This document shows, piece after piece, positions 36,201 to 48,720 of a stretch of 64,000 nt of DNA. The notes below the pieces were generated by a model. The model made no database searches, was not told the DNA's origin, and saw nothing but the letters and a program-made list of their open reading frames with translations. Within the stretch, counting starts at the first letter, position 1. Each line of letters begins with the position of its first letter. Source of the DNA: Eremophila alpestris peregrina (lineage: Eukaryota; Chordata; Aves; Passeriformes; Alaudidae); the NCBI GenBank assembly GCA_009792885.1, contig WMCF01000015.1:9518865-9582864 (forward strand), read 5' to 3'. The translations under genes were made by a program, and so were the position numbers.

Positions 36201-39200
36201 ATTTCCTCCCCTTTTTGCAGTCAGTGGTTTCAGAAACAACATGTTTTTTGGGTTTTTTTGAAAAAGATAATAGGTTAAATAATTCTGAATTTATGTAGTA
36301 ACCTAAGACCATTACAAGTATCAAATCCTTCTGAGTAAGAGATGGAATCATCTCAAAAGAAACCTTCATACATTTAGTTGTTTTTTGTTCTTTTTTTACT
36401 TGGAAAAAAAAATTGGATACTTTATTTCCAGGTATTTTCTGAGGAAAGAGGTTTAACTATAATTATACACATTAAGAGGGTTCAAAATGATAAGCAGAAA
36501 AGAAAAAATCTACTAATTAACTAAGCTATGGCATCAGCCCAGTTGCATAATTGTGATTTCCTGAAAACCCGAAATGAAAACAGATTTTTTAAAGAATCCC
36601 TAAATGATGGAGAACACCAAGAAGATTGAGCTCCACTTTTGTCTTCACTTAGGTGTTTTTTTGTTTTGGTTTGGTTTTTTTTTTTTTTTTTCATTCTGCC
36701 ATAATTTCCACCTTTCCAGGGCATTGGTGTGTTCTATCTGCATGAAAATCTCACAGGCTTCACAGAATACTCCAGGAATTTAAATGAGGCAGTAGTGAGC
36801 AAATTATACTGGTTTTCTCATTGCATATTCCCTTGAATTTTGATTGGAATAGTCCCATCAAAAGATAAAGCACTCTGCTTCTATCTGATATTGTCATCAT
36901 AAATATTTTGCATATTTAACATATTTGAGACCATTAATGAAAAAAGCCCTAACTCACCCGGCTAAATTCATTTGTGATACTATATTCTATGGAATGAGAC
37001 ACACAAAACCAAGGGCAAAAAACCATACTACTTTAGAATCAAGTTGCACTTTCTTGAGTTTTTAAGTTATTTTTTGCAATCAGCAAAAATACAACAGAAT
37101 TTACGGATACAGTAATTTACTGCAAATCCAATTGAAGCAAAAATTATGGGTATTTCAGTTAAAATGAAATTTGTGCATCAGAAATCCATAATCGTCCATT
37201 AAAATAGTTTTTAAAAGCAGAGAGAAATAATAATGCAATTAAAAATATAATATACAGGCTGTGCTATCTTATTGCTGCTCCACATTCCTGACTTTCTTCT
37301 TAGTCTTTCCCATTGATGAAGGATCCCTGAGCAGTCTTTCTGAGAAAAGTGAAGGAGAGAAGCCTCCATGGCTAAACATTAACAACCCAAACTCCTGGTA
37401 AGAAAATATTAATACTGATGGCATCATTATCTTCCTCTCCTGGTTTTCTTCAGTTTTGAGTTTGTGTTTCTCAGTTTGCCAGCTTCTCTCCCATTCCTCA
37501 GCAGGTGTAATTTCTAAATTCTTAGCAATCTTAAACCTCAAAAGGGGTCTCACAGCCCTCCTGAGCCTTCCACAGCTCAGAAGTTTTTTCCAGAGATTTC
37601 AATTCTACTTAAAGTTTTTGTGTACTATTAATAGAGAGACAGTGAGAGCAGACCTGTAAAAGCATTTCCTGATCTCTCAGGCTTTCATCTTTTATGGTAC
37701 TGGAGAGGTAAAGACCCAAGAAAAAAAATTTTAAATTATTAGCAGAGCTGATTGCACTTCAGAATCTTGATCTCTTTTTCCTGCTTGTCATAGTGATCCA
37801 TCCCTTGTTTAGAAAGCAATATCCTTAAATGTGTCCACTGGGGAAATCAAAAGCTCCCCTTCAACCCCTGACTTTTATACTCAATATCAGTCAAAGTCAA
37901 CAGCCCAGCTGAAAACCCATATATTCAGGGCCACTAGTCATTCATCATTAATGACTCTTGATTGTTCCATCACCTTTTCTCAGCCTTTTTATTTGGTGCC
38001 AAACTTCCACTGCAAAATTTCTGTACCAAAGCCCAAAGGTAATTTTAGCACAATGTAGAAATAGCAAATGAAGGTCACAACAAAATGTACAGTCTCTGAA
38101 GCAAGATGGAATTTACCATCTGATAAACGATACTCCCAAACACTTCATGTTTTTATCTTTATCAAGTTATATTTTCTTTAAAATCTGTATTTAATTTACA
38201 ATTATTTTATCATATGTTTTAAATGAGCATAAGATATAATACCAGTATTTTTAAAGTATAAAATTTTATCCCTAGTGGACTTAGTAATACTAGTATTGTG
38301 CAATATTAGTATTATGGGTCAACAACGTGGAAAATTCAAGTAAGACAAAGCAATGTTGCTGGTATGATTTATTTTTACTAAAATATGATTTTAGAAATAA
38401 CATGATTTATTTTAATTGGTTTTAATTGGAAGAACCAATATTCTCTATAAATTTACAATATTGTTCTTGAATAACTTTATCATGCAGATGCAATTAAACT
38501 CAAGATTTTTTAGGATGGAAACATTGATAAAAATATAATTTAAATTTGCCCTTACTAGGGAAGAATCCCTAGTTAAATGAAAGTGTTCCATTCTGTTTAA
38601 GGACGGGTGTGGGTTTTTTTCACACATTTGCCTCTAGAATATTCCCATTCACATTCCTTTATATCCATTCTAAACTGAACCATGCAAAATAGACACAGCT
38701 GAAACATGGTTAAGATTTTAGGTGGGCCGAACTATCCTATGTCCTCTTTTTCTCCAAAGACCACAAAACATGCTCAGGGCAACTCTTGCCTCTAGACTGG
38801 ATAAAAATAGGGCCCAGTGGTGGATTTTATAATACACATCATCCACAGAGATAAGTGGACACCCTGCCCATGTAGAATAAATGTCAGACAAGTTCCCTTA
38901 ATTCTGCTTTTAGTTCTGAGTGCTTAAAATTTAGAAGTAATCTGACGATCCATGGGAAGAAGGTGTTTACTGGAAAATAAATTTGCATGCATTTTTCTCT
39001 ATTATTTATTTCTGTTTATTGTCGAGGAGTTTTCTGGAACCTTGGGAATACTTTCATGTTTTTAATCCCTGTTGACAAAGGAAAATCATCGTATCTCTAA
39101 TAAAAAGGGTAAGAAAGCTGGAAACAAACCCCATTTTAATTTTTCCTAATGCCTCCCAAGACCTCTTGGTAATCAGTGCATTGTAGCACATCTCTAGATA

Positions 39201-41955
39201 AGAGTTTAATGATTCCCTGTCCGATCCATCAGGAACAGCTGACTGTGGTACAGTTTCTCAGTAAAAGTAGGTAGGAGCTTAAGATGCTTTTCTCTTGATA
39301 GAGAATGCTTTAGATGGAAGTGTGTATGTTTAGGGGAACTAGGTTTTGCTCTGGAATATTTTGAAGGTTATAAAATATGAACACTAAAGGACTATGACTA
39401 TTCTTGCCATAGGACAGAAAGTGAGGTCTGCGAGACAGAATCTCGTCATCAGTGCCTCACTCAGTGCTGTAAATTCCATAAAGTTGAGAACTCTGATAGC
39501 TGCATAAGGCTTAAATCTCACTGAATTTTCATGAGAAGATCTGGAACCTTGAATACAACCCAGAAAAGTGTGTACATTATTAATTTACATTTAAATCCCA
39601 CTGAAATGCATGCAAAAGATACATTCAAAAATTTTAATCTAGCATATTAACCTGTTCTAAGGAAAAATTATGATATTTTGATTAGATCTTGAAATAATAT
39701 TAAATCACACAACCAGCAGAATGAGACTTACTTATGGTTCCATGGAATGTGATAAGAATGGAAACAAATGTTATCCACATTTTTTAATTTACCAAATGAT
39801 TAGCCAGTATTTTTCTTAGTGCTATAAAACTTTTTGGGCAGTGAGCATATGTATATATACTTAAGTATTCATTAATTAATTGCCATTCTAGACTGTAATG
39901 GAAAACATAACAAAGGAATAACCTCGTAATAGGATTTTATCTGCATGATCAAAATCACTACTGTGTTTAGAAAAGAAATATCAAATTAGGAAAATTCTTT
40001 TTCTAATTATTAAAAAATTCCTTCTAGTTTTTGAGTTTTTTTGAAGCATGAAAAATATTGGGAAAAAGTAATGTGATTTTGAGAAGATTTTCAAGAGAAA
40101 ACTCTGAAGCTATGGCAGATACTTCAAAACATTTTTTAAAGGCAGGAGTTAACTTTGAATTTTTTGTTAGAAACATACTGAGCTCTACAAAACTTCTTAG
40201 TGGCAAAAAAAGACATTTTTAGCCATGAAAAGCAATCTTTCCATATCTTCTGTCATATGAGGATGTGAACCTGAACAGCAAATTATACAGAAGGTAGGAA
40301 ATAAAACATTTTTTTTCTTTTGACTGTAATCTTGGTGCTGTGCCTTCCTGATTTTTAACACCTCTCTGTCACAACATCTCAGAAGTGTTCACTGGCATTT
40401 ATAATAGGTCTGAATTGGTGACTTGGTCCATAATAGCTTCATGACAAGAACAGCAAAAGAAAATCAATAGAAATGTCTACCTTAAATTTTTAAATTATGT
40501 TGAAGGAAAATAAAAATGTGATCAAATAAAAAATGTGAACAAAATTCGGATCTATGTCTGCAGAATCATCAGATTGCTTCATTAAGTCATTTAGAGTCAG
40601 GATTTTTATATAGTTAGAAATAGACTGCTATAAAAATATATTTGAAACCACATAATGCTGATAATTATAAGAAAAGGAAGTTCAGTTCAAGACTCAGGTC
40701 TTTTTACTGATGTCAAGAAAATACAAGATACTAATTTCTCTGTTGCTGCAAACAACATGAGGACTTACAAATTTGGTTTTTTTTTTCTATCAGTATCTAT
40801 ACAATAATTTTCTTTTCTGTCCTGTCATTTTTATAAATGTCATTGTCCAGAAAATAATGTCATGGATGGTAAAGGATCCATACCACGTTACACATGTAAA
40901 GCATTTGACAGTCATTTAATGTTCCTTTCTTTCAGTAGTTAGGACAAAACACACTATGGGTCCAATTAATGTACTTTGCAGTAAGTGCTCCTTTCTACTA
41001 CAATAGAAGTCTAGACAACTGCTACAAATACACAGTTATTTCCTGGGCCTCCTCAGTCCAGCAAGATCAACAGGTTGCTTCTTGATGTCTTGTCTGACAT
41101 AAAACATGCTTTCTCCCTTATGGTTGAGTTCCCTATCCTGCCCAGTTTTCTATGGAATTTACTAAGCTTGGATACTGTTGATTAATATGAGTCAATTAGT
41201 ATTACTGTTGACTATTAAAAAGCAGATTTGTAATATGTCTCTGAATACTGTTTGATGGAAATAGTTTTAATCCTAATTTCTGTTTCAGATGCCACTGAAA
41301 TATGATTTCTTCTGTCTCTGAATGTGTAATGTCAGAACCATTTCTTTTAGAATAACACTATTTTGTGTGTAGTATTCTTTTGTTACATTATATTGGAGGA
41401 GCTCTTTTTTTGTTTGTTTTGCCCAATCTTTTTTACTAGAACAGTGCATATTTTGCTTTTTAAGATTCCACTTCTTATTTCCTACTAGGACAAATTTTCA
41501 ATTCAAATACAAGATAGCTTTTTTCCTGTTTTTCAGAAGTCCTTGCTACAACATAACAGTCTTCTGATCCATTCAAATTAAAGTTTGAAATTGTGATGCA
41601 GCTGTGATCCAATAACATTTTAACTTTGTCTTCATAATCAATAAAAAAAGAAGACAGTCAAGCCTGTTACTGAAATACTCTTCTAAATAGACCTCCCATG
41701 CCATTCTGAAATAAATGACTGAAATAATATTTACATATATAGCTGATTTGTTTAAAGTTCCCAAGAACTGTGTATACTCACCACATTTATATATCTGCAC
41801 TTGTTGATTGTGTTATTCTACTTAATAAGCATCACACACATAAACTAGAAAACTCTCATTTATTTCTCTTATTTTGCCTATTTATGTTCAGATTTTCTTT
41901 AAGGAAATGATGTTCTGGGCTTTACTATTGAACACAGAAAACATAATGTTTAAAA
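33241..41955. other. Long unique stretch, no gene seen
   Basis: The DNA is AT-rich without recognisable exons or transposons. There are T/G-rich tracts at about 36654-36691 and poly-T runs near 34697 and 34820. The frames 37269-37553 (minus, 94 codons) and 37456-37659 lie in a slightly GC-richer patch (37260-37660) but show no domain. Confidence 0.5.
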
Positions 41956-41959
41956 ATTA

Positions 41960-42071
41960 TGGATTTTTTTTTTGTTTGGTTTGGTTGGGTTGGGTTTTTT
42001 GTTTGTTTGGTTTTTTTCTTCTACTTCTTTTTTTTCTTTTATTTTTCTTCCCTCCTCCCTCCCCTCCTCCC
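41960..42071 (+). repeat. T/G-rich tract followed by a polypyrimidine tract
   Basis: TTTGG and GGTT-rich units (41964-42013) pass into almost pure T/C ending in CCTCCCTCCCCTCCTCCC. The hydrophobic frame 41874-42125 is its translation. Confidence 0.9.
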
Positions 42072-42395
42072 ATATCTAAACTCATAATAACTAAGAAATT
42101 AAAGAATAAGGAAAAAGTATGCTGATGAGAAAAAATTCTGAAGAGTATTTACCCTTTCTAAGCCATCATTCCTCTCTGTCAGTTGTGTTTTACCCATGAT
42201 TATTGATGCCTGTAAGTTATTTCTTTTACTTCTATCTAATCGTATTTTATATGATGTTAAAAAGGAGTGTAGCATTTTAGAAACAGGCAGAGTACACAAT
42301 AAATTAAAAACCCCATGTTAATCCTTGAAGAAATGAAGCAGCCAGGTAAAAAAAAAATTAAAATCTATATGTTGGATTACTATTTCATCCCACTT

Positions 42396-42434
42396 TTTTT
42401 CCTTTTTCTTTTTGTTTGTTTGTTTGTTTGTTTG
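42396..42434 (+). repeat. (TTTG)n microsatellite
   Basis: A T-rich lead is followed by about six TTTG units. Confidence 0.9.
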
Positions 42435-45400
42435 GGTGTGATATTTTGTTTGAGGATTTTTACCATGTATTTGTCATAGTAACTATTTAGGCCAATTTCA
42501 AAATATATCTTATTTATTGTCATGCCAGTATATTACTTCATTTTAATACATTTATTATATTAACAATGAATAAATGCATTTCAAAGCAGGATAAATTTTA
42601 CTGAAATTTTGGTTTTATTTTTACTAAAAAACAGCAGCAGACTTTCAATTTGGTCTATTTGGTTTTACTTTTTTTTTTTTTTTCTAGACACCCATCACTC
42701 CTTGAATACTCATCAGATTTTTGAGAACAACTTGATGGAAATAAAGACTGAAAATTAAAAAGTCTAGATTTCTCTCTTTTTTACCCTTATAAAGTATGAT
42801 GGAGAATGATATACAAAAATATTAAATATTCAATGCTCGTTATTCACAATACAGTGAAAATTAGAATCCATAAATCTCAAGCACACAGCTGTTGTAAGTA
42901 TTTAAAAATACAAACCTAAAATGAAATGTGTGTCAGCTTAATGATCGGTCTGAAGCAGAAAGATCTGAAAAATACTCTCTGTGATTTTCACCCTGCCAGT
43001 TTACCATGATTTATACAGAATATGTTAGGTCTTATTTCCATGAATTTAAACATAGAGAAATAGTATGTCCTTGCTCTCTCCTTCAACAAATGGAACATTC
43101 TGCACCCCAAAAACTTGAAATCACTCATAAAATGAATCTCCATTAACAAACTTTCCTGAACATTAAATTTTTGTTCCTCTCAAATGTAGTTCCCAGATTT
43201 CTTAATTCAGCCACTATTTCATTGAAAAAGTTATTATTTTAGAAAACATTCCCTGTTTTTCAAAAGACCTAGATAGATACTAGCATAAATTATGTAGTTA
43301 ATATGCTACTAACTTCTATGGAACATAGGCATGGATTTTTATATTTAAGCTGTTGGAAAAATGTATCTGTGAATCAAGAATAATTGAACTAAGACCCTTA
43401 ACTAATGTTTTGGTACATTATTGCAAAATATTATTTGAGGCAAAGCATTATTTGATGGTACTGTTGTTCATGTTGATTCTGCTATTCTTCATATTATTAC
43501 TTCTATTACCAATTACATCTAGGAAAGAACGAGTTTTCCAATAGCTTACACTATCATCTTTGTGTTCAAGAGTCCCTTAAGAATTTTACAAAGCTCAGAG
43601 TTTAAATATTTATTATATATTTATATGCTGGCTGTAGAGTATCAAAGATCATGATCGAGTCTTCCTTACAATTCCAGACAGACAAGAAGAAACATTTATT
43701 CACTGTGTATAGAAGAGGAGCTAAAGTTGCAGGGAGACATTGAAAAATATTAGAACTCACTTTTCCTTCTGTCAAATTATTAGTTCTGCACAGCTGGGTA
43801 AAATTCATTCTTGTAATTTCATTGGTAATTTCTGTGTTAGCAGATATATTTATTTTCAAACATGATACCTGCGTTCCCCTTCTCCTTCTTAGCTCTCCTA
43901 CTGAGGCAACAGAGAGAGAAAAAATATATAGTTAGAGTCATTAGAGTCCACCTGCTGAAATGTTCTCATCTTGAAATTGAGTGTATTTGTCAATACACAT
44001 TTTGAGAAGCTATTCCATCAATTACTATAGTCAGATTGAATCCTAGATGAATATGTAGAGAGGAAAAAAAAATCTTTTTTTCATTATCAAACTTCTGAAT
44101 CATTAACACCACAAGCTAGTTCAAAAGAAATGGCAAAACAAGTGTGCCAGGAATGAAGTCTAGCTCACAACCCATTTTACAGTAAGCCAGAGAGTATGCT
44201 TTACCCTCTAATGACTATACTTTCCAAATATCCTGTTCTTGGGTGTTGCCCACTCCACACAGCCCTTTCCTAGGCCAGGTGTCTGAATGCTGTCCTGACA
44301 CAGTGATTTATGCCTTCATCGTGTCCAGGTCAAAGTAGGATGTGTGAATGCTACACCTCACTGCACACTTCTGTCACCACAAATGCCAACATTTGCACTT
44401 GCACAGTCTTTCATGCAACCTTGAGACTCACTATTTATTGGACAAAATTAGGGTTGTCATCGTTAGCCACGTATTTATGAAAAAATTTCCTTTCCTATTA
44501 TTAAATTGCTGATTTTATTCAGATTTTTTTCTTATTTCCTTTCCATTTTTAATTAAAAAATAACAAATGTCATGTTTAACTTAATCCTAAATTCTTTGTT
44601 TTATATTAAAAAATAATGTATTATTTAAGTAGTTTAATTGCTCAAGATGTGAGAGCTTCAAAATGAAAATCATATTGGAATAAAAAAAAAACCTCTTAAC
44701 AATAAAAATTTCTCCAATATTATTTTTATTACTTTTTTATTAATTACTGTTCCACCATTTGCACCTAAATGAATCAATATTTTGGAATACCTCTGAGGTT
44801 GTTTTGGCACTAATTTTACCATGGATAAAATAATTTCTCATAAAAATATATTTTATTATTTGTTTCTGAAAACATGGGAGATTAAAAACATAGAAGAGAA
44901 AATATTTAAGTATATTATACATTTGCAATAAATAACATTCCTATAATTTAATTTCTTATATAACATATTAGTTTTTTGGTGTCTTGTTTAAATCCTTTTC
45001 TTTGTGTAGGACAATACTTGAAATTAAATTTCTCATCAGCTCAGTTGCACAGTGTCAATGTCTCCTTTATGTTCAGCCTTCATCATGAATCAGCTGGCAT
45101 AGGAGGGCTGTGAATTTAAAGGAGCTTGCTTGTTTGTTTTTGCGGCTGGGAGAACATTTTCCCACAGTTCTGTATGTATGCAAATATTCTAATGTGCACC
45201 ATTTATTTTTCTCAGGTATTATGGTGTGTCGTTGAGTCAGTGAAGCTCCATGAAGTACAATATCCTGATACTTGGGGAGAAAAGAACTCCACAAGTCCCA
45301 TAGTGCATCTGGCCAATCCTACATTGTTATGCTACAGGGAAAGACCTTTCCTCAGCTGTTCAGAGACTAAGCTCTGCCCAAAAGCTTCAGAAGTGATTGC

Positions 45401-45470
45401 TGATATTATGACTGTGTGTATATGTGACTGACTGTTGCTAGTCTTACAACTGAGTGGTCTGTGTTTCAAA
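42435..45470. other. Unique AT-rich DNA, no gene seen
   Basis: No recognised elements. The 101-codon frame at 45126-45431 ends just before a CR1 copy and has no domain. Confidence 0.5.
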
Positions 45471-46120
45471 TCATAGAATTATGCAATGGAGTTTTGGGAG
45501 GAATCTCTGGAGAACATCTAGTCCAATCCCTCTGCTAAAGCAAGTTCACCTCGATCAGGTTGCATGAAATGATGTCCAGATTTGATTATGAGTATCTTCA
45601 GAGAAGGACACTCTGGAACCTCTCTGGTCAGCCTGTGACAGTGCTCATTCACTCTCAGAGCAAAGAAAATTTTCCTCATATTTCCTCATACAGTTAGAAC
45701 TCTCATAAAAGAGATCATCCAGTCACCTAATCTTCATCCCCCTTCACTAGACCCTCTCCAGTAGTTCCACATCTCTCTGGTACTGAGGAGCCCAGAACTG
45801 GACACAGCACTCCAGATAAGCCTCACCAGGACTGAGCAGAGGGGCAGGATCAGCTCCCTTCACCTGCTGGCAATACTCTTCCTCTCTTCCTGATGCAGCC
45901 CAGGGCACCACTGGCCTTCTTGGCCACAGGAGAGTCATGGACACCTTGTTTTCCACCAGGACCCTCAGGTTTTTGTCTGCAGAGCTGCTTTCCAGCAGAT
46001 TGGCCCCTATCCTATCCTGGTGCAGGAGATTATTCTTCCCCAGGTGCAGGATCCTGCACTTACTTTTTTTGCTGAACTTCAGACAGTTCCTCTCCACCCA
46101 ACTCTATCCTGTCCAGGTCT
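45471..46120 (-). mobile_element. CR1 LINE 3' fragment, antisense, with an internal deletion
   Basis: Read on the minus strand this is the 3' part of an avian CR1. Its 3' terminus is at 45471 (complement of the usual ATTCTATGA-type end) and it is cut off at its 5' side near 46120, typical of CR1 5' truncation. Compared with the copy at 55252-55869, about 200 bases are missing at roughly 45700, and TTTCCTCATA is duplicated in tandem at 45671-45690. The minus-strand frame 45747-46097 (116 codons) is a CR1 remnant or shadow, not a host gene. Confidence 0.9.
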
Positions 46121-48589
46121 CACATAAATAACAGCACAGCCCTAAATCACTAAATCATGTTACCATATTTCAGTGCTTACCTTGGTGAACTCACCACATG
46201 CTTGTGAACACACTTTTCCACTACTTACATCAAATTATACGTTATAAAATTATTTTACTGCCTTTTTCCTTGTCCTATTATTATTATTATTAATGACAAA
46301 TCACTTTTATGAACTACTAATAAGACCTGTCTTTTCAAAATCTCTACATAATATTGGATTTTAATTACCTTCTGAATTTTTAACATGGCTTTTATACTTG
46401 TTTATTCCTGAAGTTTAAATACATTGAAAAAAGTATAAGGTCTTTATTTTTAAATTGATACTGAAATGGTGTATAATTGTTTATGAACAATAAACTCTTC
46501 ATCATATGTCAGAGTATAATTCTGCACTCACTCAAGTGTGTGAAAACAGGCTTAAGGCTGTTTTTTTTAACGTTTATTCCCTGAATTTGTATTGTGTAAT
46601 ATTATCTTTATCAGTGATAGAATTGTGGTCCAGTTCAATTTTAGTATTTAGCATCCTTAGTGAACATAGATGAATGTCAAAAATGTGTGCTATGGTTCCT
46701 GCCTTTTATATGTTGTGGGTCTCTTGAAAATATATATATATATATATATATAACATGCATAATAAAACACACATGTCTAAAAAAACCACAGTTTTACAAA
46801 TACACTATTTTTATCCTACATGTATCTTTTAGCGTTCATTCAGGCAGACATCAAATTCCTCTTGGTTTACAGATAATAATTTAAAAATTAAAGCTAGAAT
46901 GCACCCTCAGAGGACATTGTGCCTGTTAAGAGGAAACACACTTTTAAATCCTTGGTATATAAAGTCCCTTGCTACTGCTTATATATACTATGATTTCCCA
47001 GCCAACAATCAAAAAAACCTTCTAATGAAAAGCAAGCAGTGGAAGTGAATAGTGGTTAACTGAATTTAAAAAAAAATCCCTTAGGAAAAGCAATATGCAA
47101 CATCTATTATGTGAAAAATCTTCTGTGTTTTACACTGTATGGAAAGCCTACAAAACATCACTGTGTATTCATGCAGTCAACATTGTAATCCATCAAAAAA
47201 TTAATGGCTTTATTGGTATGCATTGGTCCACTGAATATGCTGCTACTGCAACAGTTTGGAAAATAAACACAAAATAAACCCAAGCCCAAACAAGAACAGA
47301 AAAAATTCCCCACTCATCCCCCATAAAAACTAAAACAAACAAACAAACAAACAAACAAAGGAAAAAACTCAAAGAAGCAAACCAACAAACACCCCCAAAA
47401 ACCGGATCTGAGCAAGCTGATAATTTTTAACTAAGAAATTTACTTTTTTAGTTATAAAGCTATAGTTTTGAAGTTCAAAATGCATATAAACAACAAGTAT
47501 CCCAAGAAGAGATAGAAGAGATAAATAAATCTCACTGACTGGATAGAAACCACTGAAATGCAAATTCTGAGTCCACTAAAGCATCAGAGATTTAAGTGAT
47601 AAATGTGATTGTTTCTGCAAGCACTGTTTGCAGAGCATTTACTCATTCCCAGTGTTTAATGACATCTGGTTGGATTGTCTGTTTTCTTACTATGGTCAAC
47701 AAATGAGAATTTAAAGATTGCATACAGTACACATGTATTATTAAATCAAAATTAAATTTAGACATGTTCTTGCCAGATGCCTTGGTAAGATGTCTTGGTT
47801 AAGAATAAATAGAAAAACTGAGCAGAAGGTATTATTAATCAGACAGCAGTCCAAATACCAGCTTCATTTGATAACTTTGTGATGCTTTTAGTACTGAGTA
47901 CTCCTGTAATTAATCCTTCCTGAATTCTGTAAAAGTTACTGTTAATAAAACATTATTGGATTTGACTGGATGATATACATATAGAGAGCACAAAGACTAC
48001 ACTGAAATCCAGAAATTCATAGTATTTAGAATCTAGTCTTAGTGTCATTTAAGTATACTTTGTAAAGAAAGAAAACAAGTATCCTTTTCATAGCTTTATG
48101 ATGCAATCCATTTATAATAAGGAGAAGAAATGGCAAAAAGAGATATATTTCAAACGTTAAAAATCTATAAACAAGTTCCTTCCTTGGAACAAAGACCATT
48201 ATCTGTAGAGACAAATAATCATAGCACATATGTTTCTGTGTGACAGTATCATTCAGTGTATTGGATATAATCAGGCAGAAGACTGTGTCTGCTCCTATAA
48301 TTTTTTCACATAAATTTCCTCTCTATATTGTAGTTTTACAACTTATGCTTGCTTGGACTTAAAATTGCTGGGGCTTATGTTATTTTAAAATTTTTGTTTC
48401 TGCAGTACAAGATCTAAAAAACTCAAAAACTGGAAACAGCTGAAGGGTTTCCATCAGAATTTATTTTTTTGTCTTAGAAATATTCCTTGCATTCACAGGG
48501 ATGAATATGTACAGATTTCTTTTGTTGTTTATACCGAGTTTGGACATTGCATTTGCATTTAAATGTGTCTATATACATGCAAGAACAGT
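46121..48589. other. Unique DNA with a TA microsatellite and an AAAC tract
   Basis: A (TA)n run lies at 46731-46752 and an A/C-rich tract with about six AAAC units at 47275-47405, the complement strand of the T/G tracts elsewhere. No gene is seen. Confidence 0.6.
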
Positions 48590-48720
48590 TATATTCCTTC
48601 CACACAATTCCAGTGAGAAATATGCTATGTTCTCATGGGCCCAATTCTCAAGTTTGTCCATGTCAACTGCTCAACTTCATGCCATCTGCACACCAGTTGC
48701 TGTCCTCAGATCACCTACCC
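48590..48720 (-). mobile_element. Possible very old CR1 fragment, antisense
   Basis: The words around 'gggcccaattctcaagtttg' and 'tgccatctgcacacc' fit the antisense of a CR1 reverse-transcriptase segment in the right order. The match is short and from memory. Plus-strand frames at 48501-48844 overlap it and are not taken as genes. Confidence 0.3.
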
